The position numbers and the translations under genes were made by a program. Below the pieces are notes generated by a model. That model was not told the DNA's origin and did no database searches. It saw only the letters and a program-made list of their open reading frames with translations. From a virus, in IMG/VR virus record IMGVR_UViG_3300007963_000006, positions 1 to 64,000 of that record: a stretch of DNA of 64,000 nt, one strand, 5' to 3'. Position 1 is the first letter of the stretch, and each line of letters starts with the position of its first letter. Positions 1-8,101 of this stretch are shown here, in pieces.

Positions 1-1
1 C

Positions 2-1921
2 AAAACCACACCGCATTCAGATGTGACAGCACCATTCTTCACTGAAGAAAACGCTGAAGCACTTGCTGAAGTCGTGCAAGAAGTCGTGGAGATTGAGGAG
101 GAGGCCAACAAGCCAAAGCGCACACGCAAGAAGATTGCACATCGTATTGACGATCTAATCGACGCGGTGTTGGCTTGCGAGGCCACATACAACGAAGGCT
201 ACGGTGTCAGGCAATTAGCACCGCTGAATTCACTTGAGGACGCAATCGGTGTATCCACCAAGACTCTCAAGCGTGTTGTGAATGCAATCCCTGAATGTGC
301 ATACGAGGCGTTGCACTTGAAGAACAGAACGGAATCGCACATCGAAGTGGAATTCAAGGACGGTTCAATTCAACGGCTACAAGAATTGGGGATTCACTAC
401 ACCGATGATGAGGGGGATGAAACATATTTCCATCACAGTGACGAATTCTTTACAGTGAGTCAGGCGGAACAGATGAGGGACACATGGCATTCAATCACGT
501 TCTCAACCATCGACACCGAAAACAACCGAGGCACATTCATTATCCAATGCAAGCGTGGATCGACAATGAAGCAACGCGACATTCAGGCTTCCTTCGTATT
601 CGATGTGGACGAGGACGCAGTGACCGAGGAATCGCCAGTGGTTGATGACGAATCATCCAGTGATGATGAAGAAGCAAGAGTCGGTGCGCTTGTCACGCCA
701 CCCTATTCATCACCAAATGCAGACGAGATGAACGAGCAATACGAAATCTATGACCCAAGCCATCCAGTGAGCATCGATCAGAAGGCTACCAATCACATTA
801 TCCAAGTGCTACACGATACATACCACGCATCAGGAGGCAAGGAGGGCGTTGCTATGCCCTTCCACATCACGAAAGAGGAAGTCGATGCCCTGTTCGATAC
901 TCACGGAATGGTGCAAGCAGCGAAGCACCCTGCACAGTCCAAATTGGATGTTGAGCGCACGATGGAGGAGGCACACGCTGAATCAAGTGACATCATCAAC
1001 AAGATTGAGGATTCAGTCGAGGAGATACTTGACGATCCAGTCGTCGGTGTCACCACGAAAGGTGTGCGCCTCACGCTGTCAGATTTCGACAACATCGACT
1101 ACTTCGGGGTGAATGTGGGCAACCAACCACACGGTGCAATTCACAATCAGAAAATGCACCATCTCATCCCAGTGAAAGTCGATGATATTCACACGTATTC
1201 AGAAGCGCGAAATGTTCCACCACTATGCGGTGCGAAGCAGGGTCACACATACTTCGTCAGCAAGATAACATCGTCATCAGGTATTGACCCGACAGGTGCA
1301 TTTGCCGATTACACAGCAGAACAAATGCGTGAACGCGCAATCAAGCGATTGATGACCGCCAAACACGATGACAAGGGGCAAGACACGTTGCCACTGATTT
1401 GCTCACGATGCTTGGCTCGTTTGCCTGTGCGTGTGCCTGAAGCATACGCGCCAGTGGTTGATGACGAAACGCAGACCGGACCTGACATTTACGAGCGAGC
1501 GGAGGAGGACTTCGACAACGCTTTGGTTGAGGATTCAGTCGAGGAGTCATTCTATTGCCTGACCTGCTCATGCAATCTTGGGTTGAAAAACAAGTGCGAA
1601 TGGGATGATTGCGAGGTCGTCACTGACCGCGAGGCATTCCCCCAAGACTACGAGGATTCAGTCGAGGAGGCACCAGTCGATCTCTTCCTCCGAACGCCAA
1701 CACCAGTGGCCGAGAAGTGGCTTGTGCAAGCGTGGGACACTGTGGAAGGTGGATGGTGTGATTACGGCGGGCCGCAGAACAGTCGCAACGAGGCTGCTCT
1801 CCACATGGTGTCGTTGCTGACAATGCCTCACAATCCCAATGACCAGTGGACTGCAATTGAGGCAGGGATGCGTATTGTGCGCGTCCCTGCTTCAGCACCA
1901 ACAACAGAAGAAGAAGAGTAA
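2..1921 (+). CDS. Large acidic protein of unknown function with Cys pairs, 5' end probably outside the window
   Basis: The frame is open from base 2 and no ribosome-binding site precedes the first possible start (GTG at 23), so the gene probably begins upstream and is partial here. About 640 residues are visible. The N-terminal 100 residues are basic then helical. Long acidic, Asp/Glu/Ser-rich linkers separate the other segments. Two Cys clusters, CSRC and a later CLTCSC with further Cys, could bind zinc. The linkers carry DNA-level repeats: GAGGATTCAGTCGAGGAG three times (1007, 1529, 1652) and a 20-base PVVDDE-coding repeat twice (633, 1449). I do not recognise a family. It is followed by a long hairpin and a promoter-like element, so it probably closes a transcription unit. 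Confidence 0.75.
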   Translation, partial: KTTPHSDVTAPFFTEENAEALAEVVQEVVEIEEEANKPKRTRKKIAHRIDDLIDAVLACEATYNEGYGVRQLAPLNSLEDAIGVSTKTLKRVVNAIPECAYEALHLKNRTESHIEVEFKDGSIQRLQELGIHYTDDEGDETYFHHSDEFFTVSQAEQMRDTWHSITFSTIDTENNRGTFIIQCKRGSTMKQRDIQASFVFDVDEDAVTEESPVVDDESSSDDEEARVGALVTPPYSSPNADEMNEQYEIYDPSHPVSIDQKATNHIIQVLHDTYHASGGKEGVAMPFHITKEEVDALFDTHGMVQAAKHPAQSKLDVERTMEEAHAESSDIINKIEDSVEEILDDPVVGVTTKGVRLTLSDFDNIDYFGVNVGNQPHGAIHNQKMHHLIPVKVDDIHTYSEARNVPPLCGAKQGHTYFVSKITSSSGIDPTGAFADYTAEQMRERAIKRLMTAKHDDKGQDTLPLICSRCLARLPVRVPEAYAPVVDDETQTGPDIYERAEEDFDNALVEDSVEESFYCLTCSCNLGLKNKCEWDDCEVVTDREAFPQDYEDSVEEAPVDLFLRTPTPVAEKWLVQAWDTVEGGWCDYGGPQNSRNEAALHMVSLLTMPHNPNDQWTAIEAGMRIVRVPASAPTTEEEE

Positions 1922-1931
1922 TACTCACGGC

Positions 1932-2000
1932 GGCAGATGAGAGGCAAGGATCGGGGTTTCGGGCAGGTTGCCCCGTCCATGCACTTGCCTCTCATCTGCC
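1932..2000. terminator. 17-bp perfect inverted repeat with nested inner hairpin
   Basis: Bases 1932-1948 (ggcagatgagaggcaag) are exactly complementary to 1984-2000. The 35-base loop holds a second stem: CGGGG at 1952-1956 can pair with CCCCG at 1971-1975, and GGGCA at 1961 can pair with TGCCC at 1969 as an alternative. The structure starts 11 bases after the stop of the first gene and is followed by ATGTTTTG. It may be a transcript end, an RNA-processing structure or a protein-binding site. The sequence shows the structure, not the role. Confidence 0.5.
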
Positions 2001-2028
2001 CCATGTTTTGTGACGAATCACACAGCAA

Positions 2029-2054
2029 GATTATATGCCCCCCGCCCATCGGGG
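2029..2054 (+). promoter_or_regulatory. Promoter-like element 1 (AT box plus C-run)
   Basis: GATTATATGCCCCCC begins here. The AT-rich box followed by a C-run recurs in other short + strand gaps (7830, 9303, 11438, 13575, 19526; box only at 30965). Taking the box as an archaeal TATA element, transcription would start near 2060, giving a leader of about 100 bases before the ATG at 2164. This is the longest leader of the set. Confidence 0.5.
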
Positions 2055-2072
2055 TATGGAAGGGGACCGACT

Positions 2073-2118
2073 GCGGGGTTGCCGAATCGTCAGGTTCATA
2101 AGGACAACCCGCTTCGGC
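2073..2118 (+). ncRNA. Possible H-type pseudoknot in the 5' leader of the DUF932-like gene
   Basis: Segment A (gcggggttg, 2073-2081) is complementary, with one bulge, to A' (caacccgc, 2105-2112). Segment B (gccgaa, 2081-2086) is complementary to B' (ttcggc, 2113-2118). The order A-B-A'-B' is that of a pseudoknot. B' also forms part of an alternative small GC-TTCG-GC hairpin at 2111-2118. It lies about 50 bases before the start codon and could control translation. Only complementarity is seen, and no ligand or protein is known. Confidence 0.3.
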
Positions 2119-2163
2119 AGAAGCACAGGGCACTGACCCAACAAAAAAAAGGAGATGAAGAAA

Positions 2164-3975
2164 ATGAGCAAGCAAGAAATTGAAAATGATGCACCATGCG
2201 CCGACCAACACATCGTTGTGGTCGGTTCATTGAACCACATGACAGACACGAAGGTTGTGATTGACTACGCGGGCACAAGTGGCCCTGATACAATCGCAAT
2301 CACACGCACGGACTTTGACCCCAACAGTGGGTCAATCGGCGTTGCTTTGAGCGACGGCCTCCGTGCATACGCATTCACACGCTGTATCTGCCCCACCTGC
2401 AACAACAGCACCATTCCGAACGACGGCGCACCACGATTCACAAACATTGAGATTACCAACGAGGACGGCACAGTCAAGACGCAGAAGGTGGTTTGTTCCA
2501 CCTGCGACGGCAAGGGCACACTGAAGGCGTTGCCCAATACCCCTCTCATCGACGATCCAAACCACATTGACACTGTGGACTCACTACAACAGGGCACATT
2601 CGGTGCTGACATTCCAATGCCCTCTATGTCCCGCAAGGGAGGCTTGGGCGCAGTCCTTGACGATTGGAACGCTCACATCACCCATCAGAAGGCATCATTC
2701 GTGAACACCCTCGGAGAGATGGTCGAATGTGGTGACGTGGTTCAGCACTTCAACACCGCTTACGCCGCGCCTGAAAATGACTACTTGGGCGTCTTGGTTG
2801 GCCGCACGAAGGGCAGCACATACACTACAATGCAGCACGGGCCTATGATGCAGCCATTCTATGACGCAGCGCAAGCCTCCGGCCTTCCACACACCATCTA
2901 TGGTGCAAATCGTGGCCGTGATGCTATCCTTGACATTGGAATCGGTGACAGCCGAAATCCACAGACCATTTCAAACAACATCAACGCCTTGATGGGTGCT
3001 GTGTATGAGCGCACACCTGACGCACAAGGCAATTTCCCAAACAATCCAATGCAGGACATCGCAGACAGCATGAACGCCCCTATCCATCGTGGAAGTGTCG
3101 TCAATTTCGGATTGCAGGTCAAGCATTCATTCGACGGCGCATTCACTGTGAACATCGTCATGGAACGCCTCGTATGCACCAACGGCATGGTCGCCACCAG
3201 TGCCCGATCTATGGTCAGCATCAGTCACAAGGGCAACACGATCAGTCGCCTCAACATTCCGAAACTCGCACAGGCGGTCATGGCTATGTTCAGCGATACA
3301 TGGGCTGAAATGCAGATGGTGGACGCCATGAACGACATCCCAATCGTGGGTGCTGACGTGGACCGTGCGCTTGCACTTCTATGCAACGAGAAGATTGCAG
3401 GATTCCGATACCCCGGCCTCTCTAACATCAAGCAGCGTGACGGTGCCCAGTGGCAGATGAGCGGCGGCAAGAAATACCGCAATTTCCTTGACGGCATGGC
3501 GAACCCAAGCAATCATTGGGTCAATGTGGGTGGCGCATCAGACAACGACAAGCGCGACACCCTCAACCACCTTCTCAACGTCCTCACAGGGCTTGAAACG
3601 CACAACGTCCCTGCCCGCGACGGCATGGGTGGCCTCATCATGGGCAGCACACCCAAACCAACCACACACGCGAGCAAGCAGGAATCACTTCAGACCATCC
3701 ACCGCATTTGTCGAGCCATTCAGGACAGCGCGATTGAGGACTACAACAATTCAGGCAGTGACCTATCACTTCACGATTACGTCTTGAACAACGGCATCCC
3801 AATGCTCAACGAAGTGGATCGAACCCAAGCAACCACAATCACAGGCGGCAAGACCCACCAATTCACATGGGCCGAGGGCGACATTCTCCCAACCGTCGAA
3901 GTGGTGTCAGCAGACCTGAACAAAGACGTGCTTCGCAGCCGCGTTCTCACGACGCAATATGTGGCGGTGGCTTGA
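2164..3975 (+). CDS. DUF932-like protein with zinc-knuckle insertion
   Basis: The 603-residue product has the hallmark of DUF932 phage/plasmid proteins: a central segment with VNIVMERLVCTNGM (around residues 330-345) followed by a basic stretch. The molecular role of that family is not established. Near residues 75-115 it carries two Cys pairs, CPTC and CSTCDGKGT; the second resembles a DnaJ-type CxxCxGxG knuckle, so zinc binding is likely. The start at 2164 is preferred because GGAG (2151-2154) lies nine bases upstream, whereas it abuts the ATG at 2155. The gene opens an operon behind promoter-like element 1 and a possibly structured leader, so it may be an abundant early protein. Confidence 0.7.
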   Translation: MSKQEIENDAPCADQHIVVVGSLNHMTDTKVVIDYAGTSGPDTIAITRTDFDPNSGSIGVALSDGLRAYAFTRCICPTCNNSTIPNDGAPRFTNIEITNEDGTVKTQKVVCSTCDGKGTLKALPNTPLIDDPNHIDTVDSLQQGTFGADIPMPSMSRKGGLGAVLDDWNAHITHQKASFVNTLGEMVECGDVVQHFNTAYAAPENDYLGVLVGRTKGSTYTTMQHGPMMQPFYDAAQASGLPHTIYGANRGRDAILDIGIGDSRNPQTISNNINALMGAVYERTPDAQGNFPNNPMQDIADSMNAPIHRGSVVNFGLQVKHSFDGAFTVNIVMERLVCTNGMVATSARSMVSISHKGNTISRLNIPKLAQAVMAMFSDTWAEMQMVDAMNDIPIVGADVDRALALLCNEKIAGFRYPGLSNIKQRDGAQWQMSGGKKYRNFLDGMANPSNHWVNVGGASDNDKRDTLNHLLNVLTGLETHNVPARDGMGGLIMGSTPKPTTHASKQESLQTIHRICRAIQDSAIEDYNNSGSDLSLHDYVLNNGIPMLNEVDRTQATTITGGKTHQFTWAEGDILPTVEVVSADLNKDVLRSRVLTTQYVAVA

Positions 3976-4521
3976 GTGTCCGGCTCAAGCCCCGTCGCAC
4001 CGCGACAGCCACTTCATGTGGTCTTTCGTGCTGAACCACCAGTAACCGGCGTGTCCGGTTCCATGTTCGGCAATCACGGCAGCACCAGTCACTTTGGCTT
4101 CAGTGTGGACGACTTCGCATCAACCGAGGTCACAGCGATCCTGCCCTATATGCCCCTTGACCCTGCCGAGGCGAAAGCCGAGCAGAACGGGGGTTGGGTG
4201 GCCGCTGTGGGTCATGTGAACACCAAGCCCGCCGCCCTCAAGGTGCAATACTCACAGCACATCAAGGACACTGTGCCCGCCACTGATGAGCAATCAGCCC
4301 CTCTCAAGGCAGACATAGAGCGTCTGTTCCCTCAATTCGACGTTATCGTCATTGACGCCCGCAACATCAGCCATACGCGCCGCACAGCCATTCAGGTGGA
4401 CTTGCGCGACTTCACCCACCTTGCTGAAGGCATCAGCGTGGTTGAGGACATTCAGATTGATTGCGACATCATCGCTCAAACCGATGATGAGGCTTCAGCA
4501 TTTCAGGAGGAATGGGCATGA
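3976..4521 (+). CDS. Hypothetical protein, GTG start
   Basis: This 181-residue product is not recognised. The GTG start follows the upstream stop codon directly, with no gap, which points to translational coupling. The C-terminal half has alternating hydrophobic segments (VIVIDARNI, IQVDLRDF) typical of a small alpha/beta or beta-rich domain and an acidic end. There are no zinc motifs or membrane segments. An internal ATG at 4063 is an alternative start, but the upstream frame is intact and fits the tight operon. Confidence 0.6.
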   Translation: MSGSSPVAPRQPLHVVFRAEPPVTGVSGSMFGNHGSTSHFGFSVDDFASTEVTAILPYMPLDPAEAKAEQNGGWVAAVGHVNTKPAALKVQYSQHIKDTVPATDEQSAPLKADIERLFPQFDVIVIDARNISHTRRTAIQVDLRDFTHLAEGISVVEDIQIDCDIIAQTDDEASAFQEEWA

Positions 4522-4766
4522 GCATGGCAGACAAGGCATACAAGCGCACAGACGCACAGAATCAGGCACTTCACATGGTGTTGCTACAATACACCACCAT
4601 CGAGGGCTACGGTGCTGAAAAATGGCTTGATTGGGCTACAAACGGTGAACGTGGCTGTTCTGTTCCGGCATGGCATCAACCCGTGATCTGCACAGTGGAT
4701 GATATTCAAGACGCCATGCAATACATGGTCGAGAATTATTGGACTCATCAGAAGGTGGTTGCATGA
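4518..4766 (+). CDS. Hypothetical small protein
   Basis: This 82-residue product is not recognised. The start at 4518 overlaps the previous stop as ATGA and has AGGAGG at 4505-4510, seven bases upstream; the in-frame ATG at 4512 would sit on top of that site. It looks helical (TDAQNQALHMVLLQY, DDIQDAMQYMV) with several Trp and Tyr residues. It belongs to the coupled operon running from 2164 to 7773. Confidence 0.6.
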   Translation: MSMADKAYKRTDAQNQALHMVLLQYTTIEGYGAEKWLDWATNGERGCSVPAWHQPVICTVDDIQDAMQYMVENYWTHQKVVA

Positions 4767-4858
4767 TGTTCAGATTCAATTTGTGTTCAAAATGCGACTG
4801 TTTGACGGTTGAGAATTTCTGTGTTGTTTGTCATTACGAACAGGAAGTGGTTGCATGA
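4763..4858 (+). CDS. 31-residue zinc-ribbon microprotein
   Basis: A very short gene overlaps its neighbours as ATGA at both ends (4763-4766 and 4855-4858), the arrangement used throughout this operon. The product carries CSKCDC and CVVC, an arrangement able to hold one zinc ion. The overlap at both ends and the Cys spacing argue that it is real. It could act as a small nucleic-acid or protein adaptor; no function can be assigned. Confidence 0.5.
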   Translation: MMFRFNLCSKCDCLTVENFCVVCHYEQEVVA

Positions 4859-5403
4859 GTCTTTCATCACAAATCGCTGACATTGAGGATGAGAACAAGC
4901 GATTGAAAGAGATCTTGGGTCAGGTTCACGCACTTGTCCTTGAGGCCACCCACCCTGATTACAGGGGTTCAAGCGGTGATGCCTTGAGTAAGATTCGACA
5001 AACCTTCAGGAACGCTGCTCACGCCGAGCCAGTCGAGCCAGTCGAGCCTGAATCAAAGAGAGCAGTAGTCAAGTGGATTCGACGTGTGCCTCCTCCCCCC
5101 TCCAAGATGGAGGATTCGCCTATGCGCCCCGATCTAACTGATGAGCAGTGGCGCAAGGCACAGGGTGGTCATTGGTCCGGTTGGATGCGTGACTACATTT
5201 ACGACCACCAGTGCCCCAAGTGCGGTCAAGGTGCCCTCAATTGGTGTTCATCAGCGACATACCCGTATGAGCAAACAAACAGCCCTCATGTGGCTCGTAT
5301 CAAAATGGCTGTGCCTGAAATCCGCAAGCATCTTCACGATGAATGGTTGGCTCTCCCTGAACAGGCCCACCTTTTGTCACAAATCACGGAGGAGAGCGTA
5401 TGA
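4855..5403 (+). CDS. Coiled-coil protein with phage-type zinc-binding motif
   Basis: The 182-residue product starts at the ATGA overlap at 4855; a TTG at 4828 is in frame but lacks support. Residues 1-30 form a predicted coiled coil (IADIEDENKRLKEIL). A Pro/Glu linker follows, with a tandem EPVEPVEP repeat. The C-terminal half has CPKCGQGALNWC and then HVARI, similar to the CPxCG...C...HxxR zinc-binding modules common in small phage proteins. The function is unknown; a DNA- or protein-binding role is plausible. Confidence 0.6.
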   Translation: MSLSSQIADIEDENKRLKEILGQVHALVLEATHPDYRGSSGDALSKIRQTFRNAAHAEPVEPVEPESKRAVVKWIRRVPPPPSKMEDSPMRPDLTDEQWRKAQGGHWSGWMRDYIYDHQCPKCGQGALNWCSSATYPYEQTNSPHVARIKMAVPEIRKHLHDEWLALPEQAHLLSQITEESV

Positions 5404-5831
5404 GCGAATCAATCGATCCAGTCTATGTCTGCCCTGAAGGTAATGTGTATCGTGACGGCGACGTGGCACCAGTCATCAAGACTGAAACCGGCTTCAAATA
5501 CAACGTGCCTATCAGACGCTATGATTGTCCGGGGTTTGCGGGCTTGGTGCAGATTGCTATGCCGCAGCCACGTCAGCACTGCTGTTCATGTGGGAATTGC
5601 CCCGATGTAATCGTTCGTAAGGTCGTGACAGAATACACACCTGAATTGGATGAGGATATGATAATCGAATGGGTTGTCGAACCATACCGTGATGAGGACG
5701 AGAACGGCGATGTGCCGTTCTTTGTCGGTCCTGCATCGGATGGGTGGCGATACGATTACGCACGCAGCCAGTATTGCGCTGCACGCGCAAAGCAGATTCA
5801 CGAACAGACCATGATGGGAGGCGGTGCTTGA
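5400..5831 (+). CDS. Hypothetical Cys-rich protein
   Basis: This 143-residue product is ATGA-coupled to the gene before it. Cys residues are spread along it (YVCPEG, YDCPGF, HCCSCGNCPD, YCAARA); the central CCSCGNC cluster could bind zinc. The middle is acidic (EYTPELDEDM, DEDENGD). No family is recognised. It continues the run of small Cys-rich products in this operon. Confidence 0.6.
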   Translation: MSESIDPVYVCPEGNVYRDGDVAPVIKTETGFKYNVPIRRYDCPGFAGLVQIAMPQPRQHCCSCGNCPDVIVRKVVTEYTPELDEDMIIEWVVEPYRDEDENGDVPFFVGPASDGWRYDYARSQYCAARAKQIHEQTMMGGGA

Positions 5832-5936
5832 ATGTCGAGCGCACATTGTTCATGCCGAACCTGTGGGGTTTTCATCCACTTTCAATTGGAACCATATTCG
5901 TCAATGCAGATATGTAAAGAATGCTGTCAAAAGTGA
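5832..5936 (+). CDS. 34-residue zinc-binding microprotein
   Basis: The start codon follows the upstream TGA (5829-5831) with no gap. The product has CSCRTC near the N-terminus and CKECC near the C-terminus, about 20 residues apart, which is enough for one zinc knuckle. It fits the size and Cys pattern of the microprotein at 4763. It is short, so a chance open frame cannot be excluded, but the tight packing favours a gene. Confidence 0.45.
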   Translation: MSSAHCSCRTCGVFIHFQLEPYSSMQICKECCQK

Positions 5937-5949
5937 AGGGTGATTCGTG

Positions 5950-6225
5950 ATGAAAGACCGAGCAGGAGAATTCCCATTACAATGTCCTCGGCCATCCTGT
6001 GCCGGTATCATCGGTTTAGATCGTGATGGCTATGCCTGTCTGCCCTGCGAGGTATGCGGGCACAACATCACAGCGTGTCAGAAGTGCGCTCGCACGATAA
6101 ATCGCCACAAGAGGGGAGAGCCAGTCGTTGTGGACGGTTTGAGATACTGTAACGAGCAGTGTGCAACCAATGGCACAGGCTCATTCATAGACAGATGGGA
6201 GAAGCAACAAGGCGGTGATGAATGA
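5950..6225 (+). CDS. Multi-zinc-ribbon protein
   Basis: The 91-residue product carries five Cys pairs (CPRPSC, CLPC, CEVC, CQKC, CNEQC), suggesting two or more zinc ribbons or a treble-clef fold. ATG at 5950 is preferred over GTG at 5947 because of its spacing from AAGGGTGA (5935-5942). The end overlaps the next gene as ATGA. A nucleic-acid-binding role is possible but not shown. Confidence 0.55.
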   Translation: MKDRAGEFPLQCPRPSCAGIIGLDRDGYACLPCEVCGHNITACQKCARTINRHKRGEPVVVDGLRYCNEQCATNGTGSFIDRWEKQQGGDE

Positions 6226-6365
6226 TGGTGGGGTGGAAAAGGACATCGTGGATCAATCTCGGTGACGGGAGAATATCGCGTGAATTTGGTTCTCCGGGTG
6301 TGCATGGAAAGAACGCTTCTCTCTTTTGGTGGGTATTGCACATTCCGCTATGGAAGGAGGTCTGA
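6222..6365 (+). CDS. 47-residue hypothetical microprotein
   Basis: A short gene is coupled to the gene before it by an ATGA overlap (6222-6225). The product is basic and Trp-rich, ending in a hydrophobic segment (SLFWWVLHIPLW) that could be a short amphipathic or membrane-associated helix. GGAGGT, the ribosome-binding site of the next gene, overlaps its last codons. No Cys motif and no family is recognised. Confidence 0.4.
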   Translation: MMVGWKRTSWINLGDGRISREFGSPGVHGKNASLFWWVLHIPLWKEV

Positions 6366-6368
6366 AGA

Positions 6369-6596
6369 ATGGGCATAATTGAGAAGGTATTCGGCGGTTC
6401 CGCGAAGGAGAAGCCACCAATGACGATTCAGTCATTGGAGGCTTTGCTCACGAAACGCAGGGGAAAGATGGGTCACATTACACTACTGATCGAGGGGGAA
6501 TCATACCGTTTGGTGCCTCTTGATGACTACGAGCGCATCATGCGTTCTGTGAGGGCTGTGGAGGCCATGCACGGGGTGATGAAGGATGACGCCTGA
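6369..6596 (+). CDS. Hypothetical small protein
   Basis: The 75-residue product starts at ATG 6369 with GGAGGT at 6355-6360 upstream. It is basic in the middle (LLTKRRGKMGH) and has a segment ITLLIEGESYRLVPLDDYERIM that resembles the beta-helix core of small Phd/AbrB-like transcription regulators, but too weakly for an assignment. It has no Cys. The end overlaps the next gene by 11 bases. Confidence 0.5.
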   Translation: MGIIEKVFGGSAKEKPPMTIQSLEALLTKRRGKMGHITLLIEGESYRLVPLDDYERIMRSVRAVEAMHGVMKDDA

Positions 6597-6933
6597 TGAT
6601 ATGGATCAATGGAATGAACGGCTCAAAGACCCTGCATTTCTAATCAAGAATTTCAGGGAATTTCCTTCCATCGAAAAATACCGAGAAGAATACAATGACG
6701 AGGGGGAATTGCTCTCCCGTTGCCCTTGCTGTTGGGAATTGAAAGGGACACACGTTGTCGAGTATTGGAATGGTCGGTGGGGTCGCGGTCCAAAAGAGCC
6801 GCATTGGGTTCAGGCCGATATGTGCTATTGGTGCTTCTGCACCCTCGCAGAAGTCGAACCGAAAACCCCACGCAAGGATTACTTCGCACTTGAACGATCC
6901 ATGTTAGAATCCCCATTGAAGGAGGCGGCATGA
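6586..6933 (+). CDS. Zinc-binding hypothetical protein
   Basis: The 115-residue product has a helical N-terminal half and then two Cys clusters, CPCC and CYWCFC, about 40 residues apart, a spacing that suits a zinc ribbon. Many Trp residues lie between them. Its start lies inside the preceding gene, and its stop directly precedes the next ATG. No family is recognised. Confidence 0.55.
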   Translation: MTPDDMDQWNERLKDPAFLIKNFREFPSIEKYREEYNDEGELLSRCPCCWELKGTHVVEYWNGRWGRGPKEPHWVQADMCYWCFCTLAEVEPKTPRKDYFALERSMLESPLKEAA

Positions 6934-7170
6934 ATGACAGAAGAACGCACTATCAGGATACGTTCAACGGGGTGTTTTGTGCAGAAAGCAGATAGCAACA
7001 GGCACGCAAAGTGTGACAAATGCAATTCATGTTATTCAGTCAAACAAGAGGGCTATGACCGCACGCGGCTTAGGGAAAGAGATGGAAAATTCGTGTCGGA
7101 ATTTGTCGTGTTGAGGTCGTTCGCCCAGTGCAATTGTTCCACGCTCAAAGGAAAGGAGGAGAGAGCATGA
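6934..7170 (+). CDS. Zinc-binding hypothetical protein
   Basis: The 78-residue product begins directly after the upstream TGA, with GGAGG at 6921-6925. Cys residues occur as GCF, CDKCNSC and CNC. The N-terminus is basic. It ends in an ATGA overlap with the following gene. It probably binds one zinc ion; the role is unknown. Confidence 0.55.
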   Translation: MTEERTIRIRSTGCFVQKADSNRHAKCDKCNSCYSVKQEGYDRTRLRERDGKFVSEFVVLRSFAQCNCSTLKGKEERA

Positions 7171-7505
7171 GCGGCTTCCATGAGTCCACATACACAGCCA
7201 TGCCGTATGGACGGCGTGGGAAGCGCACACGCGACCTGTGGATCGAGATTAGGCGCGTAACAGGCTCTCCACCCACCCTGATTCACTATCAGCCCGCTCG
7301 TCGTAATTACACGGACGCTGACGGCAACCAGTATTTCCTTGATGCTGCACGGTGGACTATTCATCACGAATCAGGTATCTTTCAATTACATGGTTCGTCT
7401 GACGCGGTAATCGCTGAAATCGGCTCGGTTGGGCTGAAGGAGCCGGTATTTTCAATAGGAAACACACAGGGAGATGGGGTCGATGGAGATAGTCGAAACG
7501 GATAG
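7167..7505 (+). CDS. Hypothetical protein
   Basis: The 112-residue product starts at the ATGA overlap at 7167, with GGAGGAG upstream inside the previous gene. It has a basic N-terminal third followed by beta-like segments (YFLDAARWTIHHESGIFQL) and lacks Cys. It is not recognised. A longer start at 7128 is in frame but would read through the upstream gene without a ribosome-binding site. Confidence 0.5.
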   Translation: MSGFHESTYTAMPYGRRGKRTRDLWIEIRRVTGSPPTLIHYQPARRNYTDADGNQYFLDAARWTIHHESGIFQLHGSSDAVIAEIGSVGLKEPVFSIGNTQGDGVDGDSRNG

Positions 7506-7773
7506 AGGCGCGTGCTTCACGAAGAACAGATTCAAGACGCTGTGCGGTCATCGGATCGAGAGCGAGAAGTCGCACACATTTAGTCGCATTATTGCTTCTA
7601 TCGGGCGTCATCCGACACACAGTATATGGTGTGCCGTTTGTCACGAAAGATGGGTTGAAATTGAGAATCGTGTGGATCGACACGCGATAACCATTATTTC
7701 GCCTGATGACGGACCAAAAAACACAGGTTGGGCATGGTCGATTAGTCACGAAGAATCCTGTCAAAATGACTGA
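7483..7773 (+). CDS. Cys/His-rich hypothetical protein
   Basis: The 96-residue product starts at ATG 7483, nine bases after AGGGAG; ATG 7474 abuts that site and is less likely. It has a C...CGH motif near residue 20 and CAVCHERW near residue 50, a Cys/His pattern that can bind zinc. It is the last gene of the operon that begins at 2164; promoter-like element 2 lies downstream. Confidence 0.5.
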   Translation: MEIVETDRGACFTKNRFKTLCGHRIESEKSHTFSRIIASIGRHPTHSIWCAVCHERWVEIENRVDRHAITIISPDDGPKNTGWAWSISHEESCQND

Positions 7774-7829
7774 CATTCCATATAACATCACCGGACAAAA
7801 CCGTGCTACTGCGAGCCATTGGTGACGAA

Positions 7830-7855
7830 ACACTTAAGTGTGCAGCCCCCGTCGT
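7830..7855 (+). promoter_or_regulatory. Promoter-like element 2 (palindromic AT box plus C-run)
   Basis: A 12-base palindrome, ACACTTAAGTGT (7830-7841), is followed by GCAGCCCCCGTCG. It lies in the 106-base gap before the gene at 7880. Read as a TATA-type box centred near 7835, transcription would start near 7861, just ahead of the ribosome-binding site GGAGAGGT (7868-7875). Confidence 0.5.
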
Positions 7856-7879
7856 CAGTAATACCCGGAGAGGTATGAT

Positions 7880-8101
7880 ATGGCAAAGAGAGCAGCAAGT
7901 GTAGCACACGCGGAATATGAAATTCTGCGTGAATTGATGAGAAACATCGATCTGGAAGATTTGATGGATGAAATGGTGGTTGGACGCAACGCCGACGAGA
8001 TTCGACACGCACAGAAGAGATGGGACGATGCTTCCACCAACCTTCTGAAGTGGATGAAGAAGCGGGCTGACGTTCGCGCAAAGGCGGTGCCTAAGAGATG
8101 A
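7880..8101 (+). CDS. Small helical hypothetical protein
   Basis: The 73-residue product is all-helical in appearance with alternating acidic and basic stretches (EILRELMRNIDLEDLMDEM, WMKKRADVRAK) and no Cys, unlike most of its neighbours. The start at 7880 follows GGAGAGGT. It is the first gene behind promoter-like element 2 and ends in an ATGA overlap. It could be a DNA-binding or dimerising regulator, but nothing specific is seen. Confidence 0.55.
   Translation: MAKRAASVAHAEYEILRELMRNIDLEDLMDEMVVGRNADEIRHAQKRWDDASTNLLKWMKKRADVRAKAVPKR

Noticed and set aside
1932-2000. Inverted repeat as end of an insertion sequence
   Set aside because: No transposase or second copy is present in the window.
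1828-2211. Minus-strand open frame across the gap between the first two genes
   Set aside because: It runs opposite to all neighbours, overlaps the hairpin and promoter element, and has low-complexity hydrophobic sequence typical of a chance frame.
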